Shown here: in pieces, positions 1-12,276 of the stretch
How positions within the stretch are numbered: the first letter of the stretch is position 1
Layout of the letters: the number at the start of each line of letters is the position of its first letter
Assembly: GCA_964020155.1 (NCBI GenBank)
Contig: OZ026563.1
Span: 2,601,940-2,665,939 of the forward strand
Length of the DNA: 64,000 nucleotides
Direction: 5' to 3'
From: Chondrilla cf. caribensis
Taxonomy: Eukaryota; Porifera; Demospongiae; Chondrillida; Chondrillidae
Made by a program: the position numbers and the translations under genes
The notes under the pieces: model-generated
The model's input: only the letters and a program-made list of their open reading frames with translations
What the model was told of the DNA's origin: nothing
The model's database searches: none

Positions 1-141
1 ACTTCCATACATACGTACATGTCATTCACAGATACCTGACACTCTTGATTGGCAAATATTATGTTTGTCAGAAAACAACATTTGTCTGGTTTAAATACGT
101 ATACCTACCATTGTATTCTGTATTCTTACCTATGTACACAG

Positions 142-1919
142 TTTGGATGAAGAATTACAGAACTGTTTCAAGATATGGAAAAAGCATAATGAAAAGAAAC
201 CAAGTACTTCTATTTCGATGTTTGTATTTGAATCATGTAAACGGCTCTTATCTCAGGTGAGTGACCTTTCAGTATTACACACTTGTACAATACATACATA
301 ATATTATGTATGAACGTACAGTAGAACCTGTTCAATGCAGTAAAGCACACCTGGAACCTCACTTCCTTACCTAGATTGGACAGGTGGCTAGATTATCAGG
401 ATTGATTTTCATATAAGACAGACAAAACAGATACGTACATACATATCTAGGACTTCATTTTAGACAGCCGTGTGGCTGTAACTAAGGAGAGGCTGTTCAT
501 GCAGGTTCTTCTGTACATAAGTACATACATAGGTTCTGTGTTCTCTTCCATATTCTCATGTACGTACACTGTACAGTGTTCACTTTCATATCATTCTCAT
601 GCATGGTTGGCTGCAGGTACCCTCAGACCAGTATTCGGAGCTCATGCTTCACTCTGACTCCTGGCCTAACTCAGACAAGGTCTACCAGTCACAGACGTAA
701 GTGACTCCAGTCTGTTGTGTGCCTGTGTCTGTACCTGCCATCAGACCAGGAGATGGAGACACAACAAGGATATTGTGCTCTCTTGGGAAATCATTACCTC
801 AAGTTTACACACTTCCAGTGTCTGTTGGGCCTGTGGGTTGGTGATATCATACTACATTGCAATAGTGAAAACAGTAATTACCTATGTGAAATCCTACAAG
901 AGTTACTAACGAAAGGAAGAGTGTTGGACTTACTGTCTGACATGACCTTAATATCACATTATTTTCGCATACTGTATGTCTGCCAATGCATCGTGCAGTA
1001 GAACCTTACAATTGAGACTGCCCATGGGACCATTCAATTTGGTCTCAAATAGGGGGTGGCCCTAATTCTGTATAGAGTGATAGTGTGTGGGAATTTCAAT
1101 GGCCAGTTAGTCTCATAATTGAGGTGGTTTTAAGCAGTATGGATGTACTGTATGCATATACTTATGTACATATGTTGGATTGATTTTTACATTTATGTGT
1201 CTATGTGTATATTAATCTGCGGTGTGATATACGTACGTATGTATGTGCCTGTTTCACTTCATAAGTGTATTATGTGCATATTCACATTTCATATTTGTCA
1301 TAATGATTTTGTTTTCTGCAATAGGCCTTTGGAGATGTTTGCAGAATCTTTTCAGCGTGACTTGGACAAATATTACATTATCTCCCTCAAGGTACAAAGT
1401 ACAATAAGTGTACATATGTACATATGTACATATGAATATTATTGTATCCATACATATGTATATATGTACACATGTACAGGATATACATACTGTACATACT
1501 CTCAGCCTTCATATGTATGTACATAGTATGTATTCACAGACATACTCACTTGTGTATACAATTTTGTACAGTGGTATTTATTGTATAATGAGTAATTACA
1601 ATAATCATACATATAGTATGTACATATTAAGGGCTACTCTCCTATGCACATACATACATATTGTGCATACGTACTCCCTCAAAAGCAGCACTCCTACAGT
1701 TGTATGTGTGTAAACGCAATAGTTGTTACGCATGTCCACATTATTTCTCTCCAATATGAAATGTCAGAACCTTGTATTACATGCCATAATTGGCGTGCAC
1801 AAGTTGTACTATGTAATTGCAAAGTGATGTTTCTTGTATAGGATCACCTGCTACTACAAGCTTCGCAAGTTGGCAATATGACTGCACCAAAGTTGTCCAT
1901 CATTGTACCTACATACAAT

Positions 1920-1996
<77 letters not shown>

Positions 1997-2204
1997 ATGT
2001 TTGTGTACATGTGTGTATGTGTGTGTTTTGTGTATACGCATGTCCATGTGTGTGCATGTATAGTAACCATAATATTGTTTTTAATCTGTGTCTGCCACAT
2101 TTCACCCAGTGTCAGGTACTACCAGTAAAGGCACCATCCCGCTGGTCCAGATCGACTGTAGTGTGCACAGTATGAGGAAGCTACATTGGAACTATAAACA
2201 CTAA
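142..2204 (+). CDS. 3' part of an unrecognised multi-exon gene
   Basis: Five exons can be chained by splice sites and phase: 142-256, 617-696, 1325-1391, 1842-1920 and 2116-2204, ending in TAA. The 5' part lies beyond the window. The translated tail includes the blocks LDEELQNCFKIWKKHNEKKP, SELMLHSDSWPNSDKVYQSQ and PLEMFAESFQRDLDKYYIIS, and ends MRKLHWNYKH. I do not recognise the family. No membrane segment or catalytic motif is visible in this part. The donor after base 1920 sits at the first GT of a 75-bp TG microsatellite. The exon chain is supported because phases 0/2/0/1 close without a stop. The product is unknown. Confidence 0.55.
1920..1994. repeat. (TG)n microsatellite
   Basis: About 37 TG units begin exactly at the inferred 5' splice site of the preceding exon. 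The long Cys-Val or Thr-His ORFs read through it are artefacts of the repeat. Confidence 0.95.
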
Positions 2205-3001
2205 CTTGGGTGATTACAATCCCTCGAATTTAACATCAATGTTTTTTTGAGTTTGCTCTCACATTTCAAGTATAATTATTTATTCTTGTTGACATTTTTT
2301 TTCCATGGACATGTTAATGATGATTAATGTTCAAAAGTGTACCACTTTTTGACTCGTTTCAATATTGAACTCCAAGCATAATTTTGGTATGGCCATTATT
2401 ACTTAGTAGTAAATTAGGGATTCATATGTATGACAGAATCGTATTGTACACACAAGTATATACACCTATCGACAGCTGGTGCCATATGCATGGGTATAAT
2501 TCCACAAAATTATGAGAATATTATATTCATATAATAATAGTGTCCATTTTTGATTTTCGTGGCAACAGTGTGCGTATACACTATGGCAGTGCCAGCCAAA
2601 ATAAGCAGAACAGTTGTCACATATAACATGTTGCAAACATGACACCGTCTCAGAAGGGTAATATTCTGCCTAATTAAAGCTGTTACTGTGAATGATTTGT
2701 CTACAGTTCCTCTTTAATTCTAGGCGGTCATGTAGTAATTAGTATTTATATTTATTATTAGTATTATTATCATTATTATATACTTTACAACCACTGAAAT
2801 TCTAATTATCTATAACACTAATAAATAATATTATTGAAAAAAAATATACAATCAATGACAGATTAAGTTAATGATACCATAGACACTGGATGTACTGCCG
2901 AGCGTCTATGATGATATTTAACAATAAGTAATGATGACATTTGGATTGATGAGAATTTGAAGTGATATGCAGGGAAAGACAAACAGAAAACATATCCATC
3001 C
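2205..3001. other. Intergenic, AT-rich
   Basis: I see no gene here. It holds the 3' flank of the preceding gene, with AT-rich runs and short ATT/ATA repeats around 2745-2830. Confidence 0.6.
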
Positions 3002-3217
3002 TCAGAGAGGTAAAAGACCAGCACTATATTTAGACCGGCTCCAGAACTGTTCTAAGAACTGTATGCTCATCATGTAACATAATGTAATGATTGTCAGTAC
3101 AACTAATATCGAAAGTGAACAAACAACGAAAGATCCATTGTTATCGTCATTTGAATCATTGTCAAAGTCTTCTAAGTCTTCGACTGAAGTCGGTCGCTTC
3201 ATAAGCCTAGTCTCCAT
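3002..3217 (-). CDS. Possible 71-aa single-pass membrane protein
   Basis: An uninterrupted 71-codon ORF has an N-terminal acidic stretch (DLEDFDNDSNDDNNG) followed by one hydrophobic helix (VVCSLSILVVLTIITLCYMM, about residues 31-50) and a short basic tail. It points away from the FUBP-like gene, whose ATG lies 175 bp away, so the two could share a promoter. The biased, protein-like composition argues for coding. No homolog is recognised, and a short ORF by chance remains possible. Confidence 0.35.
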   Translation of the reverse strand: METRLMKRPTSVEDLEDFDNDSNDDNNGSFVVCSLSILVVLTIITLCYMMSIQFLEQFWSRSKYSAGLLPL

Positions 3218-3391
3218 TCGCCACGGTATGCTGTATCAGTTTCCAGTCTTCATTAGCTCCATGGCTCAGTATGACACCCGAACAACCACAATTTATTTAG
3301 AGCCAATTAAATATTCTTACACGTGTTACCACGCATGCGCAGTGTCCTACACGAGTGTTGCACTTGCGCAATTGTTCCTTTGGTGTGGAAA

Positions 3392-6300
3392 ATGGCTGGA
3401 ATGGACAACCCTGCTGTTGCTGAAGCAATGAGGCGAGCGAAAGAGGTGTGTTGCTGCTTTATTGTGCGTCGATGTGTATTTTACTTTAATGGTCATTTCC
3501 CAGCTTGCCATGAGGATGACCGGTGGTGGAAGTGGCAACTCCTTTCCTATAGGTAATGTTGAAGATGTTACATTTACTAGCGGATTTATAATGCACTCAA
3601 TTACTTTTTTCATATTAAAGACGATTCACAGAGAAAACGAACCGCAGATACCGACTCAGATGTGCCATTAGCTAAAAAGCCTGGGACTGGTAAGTTTTGG
3701 AGATTGACTGTAGAAGGTTACACCTTGATCCAGGGTCTATGGACCAATGTACGTACTGGTTCCACATTATCTCATTGTGAAGAAAGAAAAGACTCAGTTG
3801 AATGGGTTTATACACTATAGTACTTATGCTCTGATAAACCGAGATTTCCTCAAATTGGAATACTGTGCATATTTCGATTGTCTTCTTATTCTCAGTCACT
3901 ATGTACGTATCTGTGATATCTTATTATCATAACCAATTCATTGAAGCATGTAACTAGTTTGTTTGTTGGTGATAGCTTCTTTGTATGTTTTTGATTACCT
4001 ATTGTCTGTTGCCCAGGACCAGGTGCACCAGTTGATCCCAAAGCTCTAGCTCAATCTGCTCTTGCCAAGTAAGTCTGTCTGTGTGTGTCCTGTGCGTGTC
4101 ACCACTTAAAATAATTCAACCAACTATGCCAACATGTTATAACAAAGGTGCTGCATGGGTATCATTTGGTGTGTGTGTGTGTGTGTGTGTGTATGTTAAT
4201 GTGTTTTATGAATGTAGATGCTAGAGATAGCAGCTTTTGTCCACCATAATATTATTTGAGGGAATAGGTCTTCATGTAGAGATACTGATGTATTCATTTG
4301 AAGGAGTTCTGCTATCTTCTTCAGAAACACTTGTTCCACATATCATCCCACGTGCATACTTGTATCATATGTGTGTATATAAAGTGTTTATGCGTACTTG
4401 AATGTGTTTTGCTATGTTTTCTCATCTCATAGGATGGGGATCCCACCGATTATGGGTCAGCAAAGTATAACACTTGAAATAAAGATCCCGGATAGCCTTG
4501 TTGGCCTCGGTGAGTCACTCTCTCCCATCACATGCGTAGTGATACCTAGCTCATGTGAACTGTAATAACAGTGATTGGTAGAGGTGGAGAGAGTATCCAG
4601 AAGATGCAGAGTACGGCTGGTGCCAAAATCCAAGTTGCCCCTGGTATGCTGCCATGTTCCATTCCTCCATTGACCAAGTACATAATGTGTTCATTTCATT
4701 CCATGAAGATGGATCGGCTATAAATGGTGAACGTATAGTTACAATTTCTGGAGCTCCGGAGAAAGTGGAGTAAGCTATTGATATCATATTTACGGCTACA
4801 GACAGTGGTCCGTTCACTACCATTGTCTTTACCATGCTTTCAAGGATTGCAAGGTCGTTGGTTGAGGATGTCGTTGCCAAGAACAAGGAAGAGGTAAGAA
4901 CTCTGTGCAATGTTACTCTTATTGACCTGTTTCTGTTACAATGTCAACTTTCTTCAACCAGGTGAATCCAGATAACCTTGGTCAACTTGATGCTGGAAAT
5001 TCAGACGCCATGATGATTCTGTCCAGTAGAGTTGGTTTGATCATTGGTAAGGGTTTACATATGTTTGTACTATGTACACACACACTCACTTCTTGAACGT
5101 GAATGGTGACAAACATAGATACGTACGTACATATAATAATTCTCTTTCATAGGCAAAGGGGGCGAGATGATAAAGTCACTTTCAGTGAGTTTAGTACACT
5201 TTTATTACAATTGAGGACGCATTTAAAGATCAATTCAATTTTAGGAAAGATCGGGATGTAAATTGCAAATGATTCAAGATGGACCGTGGTTGACAGCACC
5301 AGAAAAACCTTTGAAGATAACAGGAGAGAAGGATAACCGTGAGGTGAGTTAAGATGTGTATTCGTACATACGTACACACAATCCAAAGTACGTACATATG
5401 TATTATGTATGAACATGCACATGCATGCATTTGTTTGTATGTGTTATAAGTGTGTGTTTGGTGTGTATGGGTGGCATACGTGGTGTACGTATGTAGTGTC
5501 CTCAATATGTCATTGTACCAGGAATAGTATTATTGCACCATGTGTACATACGTATGTGCATGGAGATAGTATATTCTTGTGTTTGGAGGAATGTATCTTT
5601 AGTCCTTATGTGCTACCCCCATTCAGAGAGCTAAAGAGATGGTCTTGGCCCTCATTGCATCAAAAGAAGGAGGAGGAACAGTAAGTTGTTAGTTAGTTTA
5701 TTCTAATTTCAGTGATATTTACATAAATACACACATGGGTAGTAAGTGCACGTAACCTTGCGTCCTCCTCAGCAATCTGGCTCATTTGGGATGTCGCCAG
5801 GTGTACCCGGTGGAGGAGGTGGACTGACAGAAGAGTTTTCTGTCCCAGCACCCAAATGTGGAGTTATCATTGGAAAAGGTAGTGTGCATGTCCTTGCAAA
5901 TCTGATGGTAACCTGTGTATATCTCCCCTGACATTTGCTTAGGAAAACTTACTTATTTATATATATTACATATTATGTACATATGTACTCGTGCCATTAG
6001 GAGGAGAGACTATTCGTTTGCTCCAGCAGCAAAGTGGTGCTCACATTGAATTGAGTCGGGCACCCCCTCCTACACCAGATCAGAGGGTTTTCATTATAAA
6101 AGGTGCGTGTACACAATGAATGTACGTATGTAAGAACTGTCAATACTTACATAGAGTGAATATGCATTAATCTGCCACAATATGGTGGATTAACGATTTT
6201 GGCAGATTGAATGGATATTCACTGGTACTTGTACATTATTTGTATCAAGTAATTAGGTACACATGTACTAATGTGCATGTACATACATTACAACTGTCAA

Positions 6301-8648
6301 ATTGTATCTGCAGTACTAATCATATAAAACTGAACATTCTACGGGTGTACCTGTTTTCTGAAAATGCGTGTGGAATGGATACACATACGTATGTTCTCTT
6401 GGTTACCTTATACTCTAATTAACTACTACTAATCACTACATACGTAGGGGTGTACATTTTTACAATTGTCAAGTTTGGCGACTCATTCACTAAACGACAA
6501 TTCCTGTTTAATTGGTACAAGTACACCTGTTCTACACCTGCAGAATGTTCAGTTTTATATGATTACGATGTATGATGTACGTACAAATCTGCGAAATCAG
6601 CTAAGCAAAATAGGATTAGTATCAGCAGTCAGTTATTCATAGTAATTATCGCTGTCAGAATATCTGGAAATCCCCTTATTAGTAAATCATTCCTTTCAGT
6701 ATGTACATATTGAACAATTGGATGCATGTGCACATGTTTCAAAGCATTGCTTGTTGTACATAGGTACATACATACGGTACTTTCAGTAAAAAACTGGACG
6801 TACTACGGGTTGCCTACGGATGAACGGACATGTTAAGTACGGTTTACCTACGTGTTGATACCTACGGGATACGTACGGGTTGTTACATTTCTAGAAAGTG
6901 ATAATCGAAAGGAATGAGACCTTGAGCATTCTTTCAAGTGTAAAAGAAATCCAGAAAACTTCTTTCGTGAGAAGAGTAACGTCCGTTGGAAAGATCGTCC
7001 CCGTCAGAATCCCGCTCAGTTGATTCAAACTCGTTGAAGGCAGAGACGAGCCTTCGCCTGGCAAAAAAGTGTCCGAGAGCGGCAGCGGTAAGTCTAAAAG
7101 GTTAGAAAACCATGTAGTTTCAAATATTCCGTGCTAATCCTCTGTTTCCGAAAGATTAGCACTTGAATTCGCTGGTATACATCGATCGAATAAGCCATTT
7201 TTCTTCGTCTCGCGGAATCAAGTCACACCGTCATTGTGCAAGAATTATGACGTATCATTGTCACCTGCGCCTCAAGTAATTATCACTTGCTGAAGAATGC
7301 AGTAGAAGTACGGGTCACCCATTTACGGGTTACGGACGTGTCGACTACATACGGTTAAAAAACGGGTACGGGTACGCCCGTAGTACGTCCAGTTTTTTAC
7401 TGAAAGTACCGTACATACTTGTGTGGATAATATCATTTTATAAATGTTTCTGGTCACTCAAGGTTCACCACCACAAATCGAGTCTGCGAAGAACTTGATG
7501 AACCAAAAGCTTGACCAGCCGTTTGTAAGTTTCACTGCATTGTGCCAACTCCATTTTGATCATTATCATCATCGTCTGTGTCTCCCCAGCCACAGAAAGG
7601 AAACATGGGTCCATCCATGGGTTATCCACAACAGCAACCAAGGTCAGACTACTGGGCTTAGGTGGTGTGTACGTCCACAGCACAATTGCTCTATGCTACT
7701 AGTCTTTGTTCATGTTGTTAGTGCTGCCTATGGGATGGCGTACGGAGGACAGGGGATGTTCCCTCAGCAAGGGTTTGGGTACCCAATGCCTCAACAAGGT
7801 GCTCCCTGGGGTGCACAGCCTCAGCCACAGCAACAACAGCCGCAGCAGCACCCTGGAGGACCTCAGGTGTCACAGCAGATGCAGCAGCATCTATCAGGTG
7901 GACAGCAACCCCCCACTTCAGGTGCTGGGGCCCAAGTACAGCAAACACCTTATGGTTAGTTATTTGTACAAAGAAAACTGAAACATAAGTAAGTGATACT
8001 TATGTACGTATATGTATAATAATACTGTACGTATATATACGTTTCCTGAAAGGTGACATAACATATTCGTACATTGGATGTATTACATTCATACATGCAT
8101 GCCTACAAGTATCAATGTTGACTATTGTGTTTTGTCATATACGTAGACTACAATGCTTGGGCAGCATATTATCAGAACTATTATGCTCAGCAACAGCAAC
8201 TACAACAACAACAACAACAACAACCACAGCAACAACAGCCGCAGCAGCCATCTGGTCAAAACCAGCCAGGCAATCCAAATCGTACGCTCGCACTACACTG
8301 AACGTATTTAGTTGTGGACCAGTGTGACTTGACATGTCTCCTCCCCCCAGCTCAAGCCTCCCAACCGTCCGCTCAAGACCTACAGGCTCAGTGGGCGGAG
8401 TACTACAGGCAGATGGGGTACACCTATCCCATGCCAACACAGCAGCAGCCGCAGGGACAGCAGCCCCAGAGTGGAGCCGACGTCAAACCTCCAGGCATCA
8501 GCGAATCACGTATGTGAATACCTGTCATCCTAAGTATGTGTGATATAAAGTGTACAGGTCTATAAACTCTTTATTGTGTGTGATGTTTGGATGCTGTGTA
8601 CATAGGATTATGCAAGTATTGTTTGTTCCCTTTCTCTCCTCAGAATGA
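3392..8648 (+). CDS. FUBP/KSRP-type KH-domain RNA/DNA-binding protein
   Basis: This is a member of the far-upstream-element-binding family, which binds single-stranded nucleic acid in transcription, splicing and mRNA decay. About 17 exons were traced, the first being 3392-3445, 3504-3552, 3621-3689, 4017-4068 and 4433-4509. The stop is in a tiny last exon (8644-8648). The N-terminus MAGMDNPAVAEAMRRAKE matches the family start. KH1 contains VGLVIGRGGESIQKMQ, the second contains VGLIIGKGGEMIKSLS and the family-typical MIQDGP, and the last contains CGVIIGKGGETIRLLQQQSG. The C-terminus is Gln/Pro-rich with DYNAWAAYYQNYY and LQAQWAEYYRQMGY, the Tyr-rich repeats of FUBP activation domains. Vertebrate FUBPs have four KH domains; here the third is absent. 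The intron at about 6103-7463 carries two inverted-repeat elements. Confidence 0.93.
6318..6564. mobile_element. Small inverted-repeat (foldback/MITE-like) element
   Basis: A 23-bp arm at 6318-6340 (AATCATATAAAACTGAACAT...) recurs as an exact reverse complement at 6542-6564. The 201 bp between have no coding potential. It lies inside a FUBP-gene intron. Target-site duplications are not evident. Confidence 0.6.
6775..7411. mobile_element. MITE with 35-bp perfect terminal inverted repeats
   Basis: The element starts CGGTACTTTCAGTAAAAAAC and ends with the exact reverse complement. The inverted repeats match over 35 bp, ending in ...TACTACGGG. It is flanked by TA on both sides (6773-6774 and 7412-7413), as expected of a TA target duplication. 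It is 637 bp long with no long ORF, so it is non-autonomous. Next to both ends are clusters of TACGGG/CCCGTA words (about 6798-6880 and 7300-7380) that look like subterminal protein-binding repeats. It sits in an intron of the KH-protein gene. Confidence 0.85.
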
Positions 8649-10067
8649 TTTATGATGATGTGTTGTTGCTTGCTTGCTTGATTGATTGTGTATCTCTGAC
8701 TTACTACCTACCTGGAATGGCTTATATCATGTTTTCTACTTGTATGGATATTACACGTAAAATTACTTTCATATCAACAGGACCAGGAAGTTCACATACT
8801 CACACTCCTCATATTTTAGTAACTTTGAAATAAATATCAAGTGTTGAATTGTTGTTGGGTTTTTCCATTATTGGTTTTTTTGCTCTCAGCCGCGCCCAGG
8901 TGAGGGTGGATGTGTGGGTGATGAGAATATCGTAGCTATGCATACTCACATCGGAGTATCACACCAGAAGGTGGAGCGCAATGGTTTCATAGTGCTTTAC
9001 GCGTTGTTGATACATGTATATATACAGTATACTGTTATTGCCATGTCGTTGTATACTCTCGCTGATGATGATGATGATGATGATATTATGATGATGATAA
9101 TGTCATAGTGTCTGGTTGCTGTAATATTTCAGTCCGTTTAATGCCTCACAGGAGGATCACATGGAGCTTAAGTTAGATGATTCCAGCAATCGGGAGCATC
9201 CTGTTATGGAAATATTACGTGAATAATACATGTACATATATCCTAAATGATACAGTTGATTTCCAAAGATATGATACGCTATTATATTTTGCCAATGTAT
9301 TGACTGTATATATGTACATTTGCAGTGTTTCTTGTTGGGTGTGTGGTAGCCACAGGTGAAGTGTGTGGTGTTTGACCATGCGTATTATGTAGGTAGGGAG
9401 AGGAGGTGGCTGTTGACCAGATGATCATCACATCGATTAGTGCATCATTTTGTATACTAGTACTGTGGTCAGAGGACTTATTATATTCTTTTAAACAGTC
9501 TTTTTTAAATGTAACAGTTCTTTTACTAACTTCGTTAGATATCTTCACTACTACTCCTAGTCTACTCGGTTTTTAGTGGGTATAGTCTTTTTGAAGTTAT
9601 TGATCTAATTATGTTATTGTCAAAATTAATGATCTTGCTCAAAGACTCGCTCGTCTTATTAGTTCACTATAATAGCATAATAATATTATAGTAGATCGGA
9701 CTGTTCACTAGAGTGATTGACAGGTGACACTGACTTTCCATGCCTCACACTGCAGCTGTAATGCACTTGTGAAAATTTGTATGCATACTGTTAATTCCTG
9801 CTATTATAATAGCACCTTTATTGCATGTTCATGGATTGTATATAATTACACGATACTATTATGCTAATGTGCACCCATACATGCAATATATATACTCAGT
9901 AACATGCTTACAAGTACATAATTATTGTTTGTGTCAATATTATTATATAAATTGTACAAATATTACCAAGCAATGATCATACACTAATAAAATCATATCC
10001 ATGATGTTGCAATTGATTAAGTTTGATGCATTGGGTGTACATATTATGTGTTTGCGTCCTACAATTC
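8649..10067. other. Convergent 3' flanks, no gene seen
   Basis: This interval lies between the 3' ends of the KH-protein gene and CACYBP. It includes a GATGAT trinucleotide run (9062-9100) and otherwise AT-rich sequence. No supportable coding exon was found. Confidence 0.6.
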
Positions 10068-12192
10068 CTAAGGTAGGTCCAAGTCATCTTTTTGCTTCTT
10101 TTCCTGCGATTCCGTCCATGCCTTTGCAATCATCCTCTTCATGTCATCATCCCCTTCCTGGTACATGTTGCGCATCAAACTCATTATACCTTCATTGGGA
10201 TCAGCGTCCTTGTCATACTTGGGAGTCTTGGGTCTGCCAAACACAGGACAAATGTTGAATCACTGTTAGCAACCCAAACAGTGACAACTGCTTAAAGTAA
10301 CACAACTGGTTGCCTAACAGAGCACAACTGGTCGAGTGGCCTAAACCAGTACAATTGGTGAAGTGGTCCAATACATCACAACAGTAAACGATATGTGTGT
10401 AACAAGATACATACTCTCGTGCTGCTTTTAACTTCTTCTCTGTGTCAGTGAGACAAGTCCATTTGTTACTGCTTCTTGCTTTCTTCAGACTCACAGTTAT
10501 CATCCCTTTACTCACCTATGAGCAGACTATCAGTACATGAAGGAGGTTAAAAGTCACAATACAAGACGTTACATACCTTGACAGTACTTTCTGAAGGAAT
10601 AATGTGGTCAACAAAGTTCTGAAAGATCATGCAATAGTTCTTCCCCTTCAGATCGTACACTCTGAGGTTTAGTCCCCTGTGAAATACAAAAAAATAAATC
10701 CATGTATTAGCTAATGGCACATAGCAAGTCATAGTGTAATGTGTTCATTCAGACACAAAACATACTGCCTCCATTAACACGTACACACACATGTAGACAC
10801 AGGACCACACATGCGTTAGTTATACTCAGGCAGCAGCTACTTGAACACACTGGAACTTCAGACTGAATTTTCTAAAAGAAACTTACTTCTCCTTAAAATC
10901 AACCTTTACGTGATCCTTGGTCAGCTCGTCACTTCCTGGTAAACTGGAAATGTATAACTTTACAAACTTCCCAGAATCATCCCAACCTGTAAACACGACA
11001 AAAATAGAATGTACATAAGTACATGCATACACCAGAAGATGATTGAAAATAAACCATCACACAGTGAAAGATAGGGAAAATATGGAGTTTGTACGCAGTT
11101 GAAGGATGACATGATCGTATCACTACAAGGGCGAATGTGCTGGAAAGAATGAATTTTGAACTCAGAACATAGACCACAGTGAACTGGCATTGATAGTACA
11201 CATGTAACTAACTCAGAACCATGTCCCCAGAAGGAGCTTGTATTGCCCAAGTGGACGTCTGGGATGAGTAAATCACATGGAATGACAACATCCTGAACCT
11301 GGTCATAAAACTCCCAGGTGCCAAGACCCAGTCTCAAGAGGCACTTAAATTAACCAGGTGTTAGAAGTAGGGGGAGGGGTACCAGGTGCACACGCCCCCT
11401 TGATGTCACCAAATATTGTAACCCATACTGCTAGCATAACAGAACTCTGATAATTCATGATTACAACATTTGATGGAGCCATGAATGTTGTGTCCTCGTA
11501 TTCACATAGGTACGTATATCCCTAAAACACATCACAAAAATGGGATCGCAGAGGGTTGGGGCCCGGACTAGGGTATGCATGGGCACAAATAACAGGGATT
11601 GAAGGGAAGAGGCTGCCAATACAACCTGTAATCCCTACAAAACAACTATTTTCCGCACATTTAAAACTGTGATAACAACATTTTCACCATAATTTGTGAT
11701 CTTGACCATTCCAGCTGTATCAGGAGGTCCTTTGCTTGCTGGCTTTACCTCAGGCTTCACAACAGTGGGTTCAGTGGAGGGTGGCTTAACTCGAGCATCA
11801 TCTAGCGCCTTCTCAAGAAGTTTTTTGACTTTGGGATGCTTTGCAGTCTTCAGCAGTTCTTCCAATTCCAGGACATAACTCTGAATAGAGAACACACGTA
11901 GATGTGTACCACGCAGCAACGAACTTATTCCATTTAATCCACGCTATACTAATGTTTTCACCCCTGGGTATCTATCGCACGAATTGTCCACATAACCACG
12001 TATAATGTGAAATAGTCGCATTCAGCTTTCAACACTCCAAAAAACTATCCTACAACATGGAGTACAAGGTATTCTTCTTGGGATAAGCTACTCGCTAAAC
12101 AGCTACATCCTCTTCTTTGTAATTTTACTCTCGTCTTCTATCCAAGGTGGATAACAAGCACATAGCGTACGTACCTCGTGTTCAGCGTCCAT
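10068..12192 (-). CDS. CACYBP: Calcyclin-binding protein / Siah-interacting protein
   Basis: Six exons chain perfectly in phase: 12175-12192, 11688-11880, 10887-10986, 10577-10676, 10415-10515 and 10068-10233. They give 225 aa, against about 228 in vertebrates. The N-terminal helical domain (SYVLELEELLKTAKHPKVKK) is followed by a CS domain, VKITNYG / WDDSGKFVKLYIS / RVYDLKGKNYCMIFQNFVDH. The C-terminal SGS region reads GIMSLMRNMYQEGDDDMKRM. The family links Siah1 to the SCF ubiquitin ligase that targets beta-catenin and binds S100 proteins. The start ATG lies 84 bp from the divergent holocarboxylase synthetase ATG. The 900-bp second intron contains an open frame at 10960-11337 with no homology, taken as intron. 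Confidence 0.95.
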
Positions 12193-12276
12193 TTTCCACG
12201 TGGCGGACTTCTATGAGTGTACCAGTAGATTCTCGAGAGTTCGCCCAAAGGGAGTTCCCCTAATTGGCCACCCGCT
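12193..12276. promoter_or_regulatory. Bidirectional promoter CACYBP / HLCS copy 1
   Basis: Only 84 bp separate the two divergent start codons, so the genes must share a promoter region or overlap in their 5' UTRs. No TATA box is obvious. Confidence 0.6.

Noticed and set aside
1878..1920. KLSIIVPTYN motif resembling the start of a family 2 glycosyltransferase
   Set aside because: It is in frame with the preceding exons of the unrecognised gene, is followed by a TG repeat, and no further glycosyltransferase motif follows. Taken as coincidence.
10960..11337. 125-codon minus-strand ORF
   Set aside because: It falls across CACYBP intron 2 and exon 3. CACYBP phases require splicing here and the upstream translation has no homology.
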